A stretch of DNA of 64,000 bases from Blautia pseudococcoides (lineage in GTDB: Bacteria > Bacillota > Clostridia > Lachnospirales > Lachnospiraceae): NCBI RefSeq assembly GCF_001689125.2, contig NZ_CP015405.2, positions 3,079,001 through 3,143,000 on the forward strand. The letters run 5' to 3'. Position 1 is the stretch's first letter; every line of letters begins with the position of its first letter. The notes beneath the pieces were generated by a model. That model did no database searches and was not told the DNA's origin. It saw only the letters and a program-made list of their open reading frames with translations. This document shows, piece by piece, positions 61,601 to 64,000 of this stretch. Both the position numbers and the translations under genes were made by a program.

Positions 61601-63187
61601 AGAGAACCGCCCCACGATCTTGCCGTCCTCCACACGGACCGCACCGATCTCGATGATCTTATCACGAAGCGCTGAAAAACCCGTTGTCTCTATATCAAAT
61701 ACCACAAAGGTTCCCCGCATGGACTGTCCCTTGCTGTTCTGCACAATGCCCTTCATGTCATCTACCAGATATGCCTCCACACCGTAAATGACCTTAAAAT
61801 CCGCATCCGGGGGCACTACCCCGCCCCAGGAATCAAAGCAGTGGTTCGCCTCCGGGAAAGCCTGCACCACCCCGTGATCCGTAATGGCAATGGCCCTGTG
61901 CCCCCACTCATAGGCGCGCTTGATGATGGCCTTTGCATCTGACACACCATCCATATCACTCATCTTAGTGTGGCAGTGAAGCTCCACTCTTTTTTCCGGG
62001 CTGGTATCAGCCCTGGAACTGGTAAACGGGGCAGTCTTCTTGATACCCACCACGCTTCCGATGGTCAGCTCACTGTCATACCGGTCAATGGTGGTCACGC
62101 CCTTCAGTTTCAGGAAGGCTTTCTCCTTCACACCCCCCAGGATTTCTTCCACCTGGTCGTTTCTCGCAAACATCTTCACCGTGATGGAATCCGTAAAATC
62201 CGTGATCGCAAAAATGATGATGGTCTTCTCATTTCTGATCTCTCTGGTCTCCAGTGTCATGATCTGACCGCGGATACAGACCTCACCCATCTCTGTCTGG
62301 ATACTTTCCAGAGGAATCGTCTCGTCCTCAAAATCCCTGCCATAGAGCACGTCGGGATTATCCGAGCGTTTGATGCTCCGTTTGTGATCACCGAAACTGC
62401 GGTCACCTTTTCCAAACGCTTTTTTGCCCTTCGCGTCTTTTCCGCCTTTGGATTCTTTCTTGTCTTTGTCCACCTTATTTCCGCCTTCTGCCGGTTTTTT
62501 ATCAGCAGACGCTTCTTTTCTGTCTGTACTTTTGCCTTCCCCGATACCTTGGACAGCGGACGATTCTCCTTCTTCCAGGAAATCCTCCCCGTCATTCTGC
62601 TGCCCGAAAGAAGACTGCTCAATCACGTGGGCAGCCTCCTGCATAATACGAATCTCGCTGTTTTTGCGGACCTTGCTCTCGCTGGCCTCCACATATTCAG
62701 GCTCCACGATCAGGGAAAAGGGACAGCGCTCGCAGAACACCTTCTCAATGTAAGAGACAAGTTCCTCCTCCCGGCTTTTAGCCAGCACAGAAGACTGCAT
62801 TTTGAGCTCCATCTTCTGTTCCTCCGGGAAGGAGATCTGGGCAGTACGGAACATATTGTATACCAGAATGCTGTAGTTTTTCAGCTCCATGGACATGGAG
62901 GCGCGGTATGCGTCAAAGAACAGCTTTGGCGTATACTGGCCGGTCAGAGTGAATTTTTCTATGATCTTCACTGCCATGGGTACACCGGGAAAGAACTGGT
63001 TCCGTATGGTCTCCTCCAGGGAATAGATATACTTTTTATGAATCCACTGTCTGCTCCGGATATAGATTCTGATATGGTCTTTTTCCGGATTGACGGCAGC
63101 CTTTGTCACCACTACCTCTTCCAGCAGAGCAGCCAGCTCCTGCCCCACCTCCAGATTGGGGAAGACATCCAGAAAATTCTTTTCCAT
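58631..63187 (-). CDS. polC: DNA polymerase III alpha subunit, Gram-positive PolC type
   Basis: 1518 aa replicative polymerase with built-in proofreading. Approximate order: N-terminal domain; a low-complexity basic/Gly linker near 240-290 (KKESKGGKDAKGKKAFGKGD); OB fold near 304; PHP domain near 404 (VELHCHTKMSDMDG); DEDDh 3'-5' exonuclease inserted in it (FVVFDIETTGFSALRDK near 494, HHHRAVDDAECTAQIF). The polymerase core follows, with zinc-type Cys motifs near 1009 (CPSCHYCDFD, CPVCGKPL) and catalytic Asp residues in KEPDIDLNFSGDYQ near 1045. The start at 63187 (MEKNFLDVFP) follows GGAAG. It follows ispG after 25 bp and probably shares its transcript. Confidence 0.97.
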   Translation of the reverse strand: MEKNFLDVFPNLEVGQELAALLEEVVVTKAAVNPEKDHIRIYIRSRQWIHKKYIYSLEETIRNQFFPGVPMAVKIIEKFTLTGQYTPKLFFDAYRASMSMELKNYSILVYNMFRTAQISFPEEQKMELKMQSSVLAKSREEELVSYIEKVFCERCPFSLIVEPEYVEASESKVRKNSEIRIMQEAAHVIEQSSFGQQNDGEDFLEEGESSAVQGIGEGKSTDRKEASADKKPAEGGNKVDKDKKESKGGKDAKGKKAFGKGDRSFGDHKRSIKRSDNPDVLYGRDFEDETIPLESIQTEMGEVCIRGQIMTLETREIRNEKTIIIFAITDFTDSITVKMFARNDQVEEILGGVKEKAFLKLKGVTTIDRYDSELTIGSVVGIKKTAPFTSSRADTSPEKRVELHCHTKMSDMDGVSDAKAIIKRAYEWGHRAIAITDHGVVQAFPEANHCFDSWGGVVPPDADFKVIYGVEAYLVDDMKGIVQNSKGQSMRGTFVVFDIETTGFSALRDKIIEIGAVRVEDGKIVGRFSEFVNPRIPIPFRIEKLTSINDSMVAGAEGIDVLLPKFVEFCKGAVMVAHNAEFDMSFIEKNCKDLGIETDYTSVDTVGMARFLLPQLNRFKLDTVAKAVGVSLEHHHRAVDDAECTAQIFQKFITMCEERDIGTLDELNEKGAVSVNAVQKMPSYHAIILAKNDTGRVNLYHLVSDSHLIYYHRRPRIPKSLYLKYQEGLMIGSACEAGELYQAVLNGRPEPEIARLVSFYDYLEIQPIGNNAFMLRNEDRTDIQTEDDLRDVNKKIVKLGEMFNKPVVATCDVHFLDPSDEVYRRIIMAGKGFDDADQQPPLYLHTTEEMLDEFSYLGSEKAEEVVITNPNKIADMVEKISPIHNGKCPPVIENSDEMLREICYSKAHEIYGDELPKVVEERLERELNSIISNGYAVMYMIAQKLVWKSNSDGYLVGSRGSVGSSFAATMSGITEVNPLSPHYYCPSCHYCDFDSEEVRAYSGRAGCDMPDKNCPVCGKPLTKEGFDIPFETFLGFKGDKEPDIDLNFSGDYQGKAHRYVEVIFGAGQTFKAGTIGTLAEKTAFGYVKNYFEERGSRKRYCEINRIVQGCTGVRRTTGQHPGGIIVLPIGWDIEEFTPVQHPANDMGSDIITTHFDYHSIDSNLLKLDILGHDDPTMIRMLEDLTGINAREIPLDSNEVMSLFKNTDALGITPDDIRGCPLGCLGVPEFGTDFAMQMLIDANPTSFSDLVRISGLSHGTDVWLGNAQDLIKSGTATITTCICTRDDIMIYLINKGLEHGQAFTIMESVRKGKGLKPDWIDDMKAHDVPDWYIESCKKIKYMFPKAHAAAYVMMGWRIAYCKIYYPLAYYAAFFSIRATAFSYELMCQGKEKLEYFMDDYEKRKDTLSKKEQDTYRDMKIVQEMYARGFEFLPIDLYKANAHTFQIMDDKLMPALDTIEGLGDRAADAVVLAAEEGEFLSKDDFRNRTKVSKTVIDLMDDLGLFGDLPDSNQMSLFDFQ

Positions 63188-63212
63188 CTTTAAGCTTCCT
63201 TTCCGTAAAACA

Positions 63213-64000
63213 CTATTTCTCCCAGTTCTCCAGTTCCCGCCTAAGGGTTCCAAGAAGCTCTGCCTCCGGAACTTTTCGGATGATCTCACCCTTTTTGATC
63301 AGCAGGCCCACACCTTTGCCGCCTGCGATACCGATATCCGCCTCTTTTGCCTCACCGGGGCCGTTGACCACACAGCCCATAACAGCCACCTTAATGTCCA
63401 GAGGGAACTCCTGCACCATGGTTTCCACCTGGTTTGCAAGTCCGATCAAATCTATCTGCGTTCTTCCGCAGGTAGGGCAGGACACCACCTCTATACCTCC
63501 TTTTCGGAGATTCAGGGTCTTTAAGATCCTCTTTGCTGACTTGATCTCCTCCACCGGGTCCCCGGTCAGGGATACCCGGATGGTGTCCCCTATCCCCTGA
63601 TACAAAATAACGCCAAGGCCAACAGCGGATTTGATATTGCCGGAGTACAGGGTGCCTGCTTCTGTGATTCCCACATGGAGAGGATAATGCGTCCTCTCTG
63701 CCAAAAGTTCATGGGCTTTGATGCACATGAGCACATCTGAGGATTTGATGCTGATCACCAGGTTGTCATAGCCAAAATCCTCAATGATCTTCACCTTGTC
63801 AAGCGCACTCTCCACAAGCCCCTCCGCAGTCACACCGTGATACTTCTCCACCAGCTCTTTTTCCAGGGAACCGGAATTGACACCCACCCGGATGGGGATA
63901 TTCCGCTCCTTTGCAGTGTCCACAACGGCCTTTATTTTCTCCGGCCCTCCAATGTTGCCCGGATTGATACGAATCTTGTCAGCCCCCTTCTCCATTGCGG
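63213..64000 (-). CDS. ispG: 4-hydroxy-3-methylbut-2-enyl diphosphate synthase (partial, runs off the right edge)
   Basis: The C-terminal 262 codons are present; the N-terminus lies beyond the window. The 4Fe-4S ligands are visible as SCPTCGRTQID (two Cys) and AVMGCVVNGPGEA (third Cys and the conserved Glu). KIRINPGNIGG and RVGVNSGSLEKE belong to the TIM barrel part. It makes HMBPP in the MEP pathway of isoprenoid synthesis, using reduced ferredoxin or flavodoxin. It lies upstream of polC. Confidence 0.97.
   Translation of the reverse strand, partial: AMEKGADKIRINPGNIGGPEKIKAVVDTAKERNIPIRVGVNSGSLEKELVEKYHGVTAEGLVESALDKVKIIEDFGYDNLVISIKSSDVLMCIKAHELLAERTHYPLHVGITEAGTLYSGNIKSAVGLGVILYQGIGDTIRVSLTGDPVEEIKSAKRILKTLNLRKGGIEVVSCPTCGRTQIDLIGLANQVETMVQEFPLDIKVAVMGCVVNGPGEAKEADIGIAGGKGVGLLIKKGEIIRKVPEAELLGTLRRELENWEK

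Noticed and set aside
61970..63193. 407-codon open frame on the plus strand opposite polC
   Set aside because: Lies entirely antisense to a conserved core gene, has no ribosome-binding site, and its composition mirrors polC codons.
1..64000. CRISPR array, tRNA, rRNA, prophage or intact transposase
   Set aside because: No regularly spaced repeats, cloverleaf genes, rRNA sequence, phage structural genes or transposase frames were found on reading either strand.

Overview
The window looks like chromosomal DNA of a gut Lachnospiraceae bacterium, most likely Blautia or a close relative. This is inferred from a Gram-positive type PolC, strong AGGAGG ribosome-binding sites, many carbohydrate ABC operons run by LacI, AraC and YesM-type regulators, the folC-folE-HD-folP-folBK operon, and the DUF5716/DUF5717 gene pair. 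No rRNA, tRNA, CRISPR array or intact transposase was seen. The right edge cuts ispG.

Region by region. 1-4 kb: small accessory genes (unknown ORF, cupin plus carboxymuconolactone decarboxylase pair, DUF3788) and an AlbA_2/Schlafen-type ATP-binding regulator preceded by a perfect LexA-type box. 4.3-10.3 kb: a sugar utilisation operon (LacI regulator, binding protein, two permeases, GH43 glycosidase). 10.6-11.0 kb: a gene-free segment with a consensus promoter, three hairpins and an intrinsic terminator, a candidate structured RNA. 11.1-14.4 kb: AraC regulator divergent from a GH78 alpha-L-rhamnosidase. 14.4-23 kb: a second sugar operon (two-component system, binding protein, two permeases, GH36 alpha-galactosidase). 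Its GH36 gene carries an in-frame TGA and is preceded by a 134-bp MITE-like insertion that duplicated its ribosome-binding site. 23-32 kb: aldolase/PfkB kinase, AraC regulator, a 2-hydroxyacid dehydrogenase and an MFS transporter, mixed with gene remnants (LacI-type, methyltransferase, DUF5680, bile-salt-hydrolase-like, ferredoxin-like). 32-38 kb: cupin, acylphosphatase, an ornithine cyclodeaminase family enzyme with a BCCT transporter, an aromatic ammonia-lyase remnant, a LysR regulator and an M14 carboxypeptidase.

38-64 kb is mostly core genome: a membrane-anchored HAD phosphatase, purA, an ECF sigma factor with its DUF4179 partner, an NhaC antiporter, purB, purC, the three-gene module DUF5717-DUF5716-TPR, a PLP aminotransferase, the folate operon, polC and ispG. 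The three-gene module is the best candidate for an undescribed system. DUF5716 reads as a degenerate Hsp70/actin-like protein, encoded between a giant helical-repeat protein and a small TPR protein.

The two sugar operons share a design: binding-protein gene first, then a stable intergenic hairpin, then permeases, then glycosidase. Purine genes purA, purB and purC are scattered rather than in one operon. The five folate genes start from a near-consensus promoter upstream of folC.
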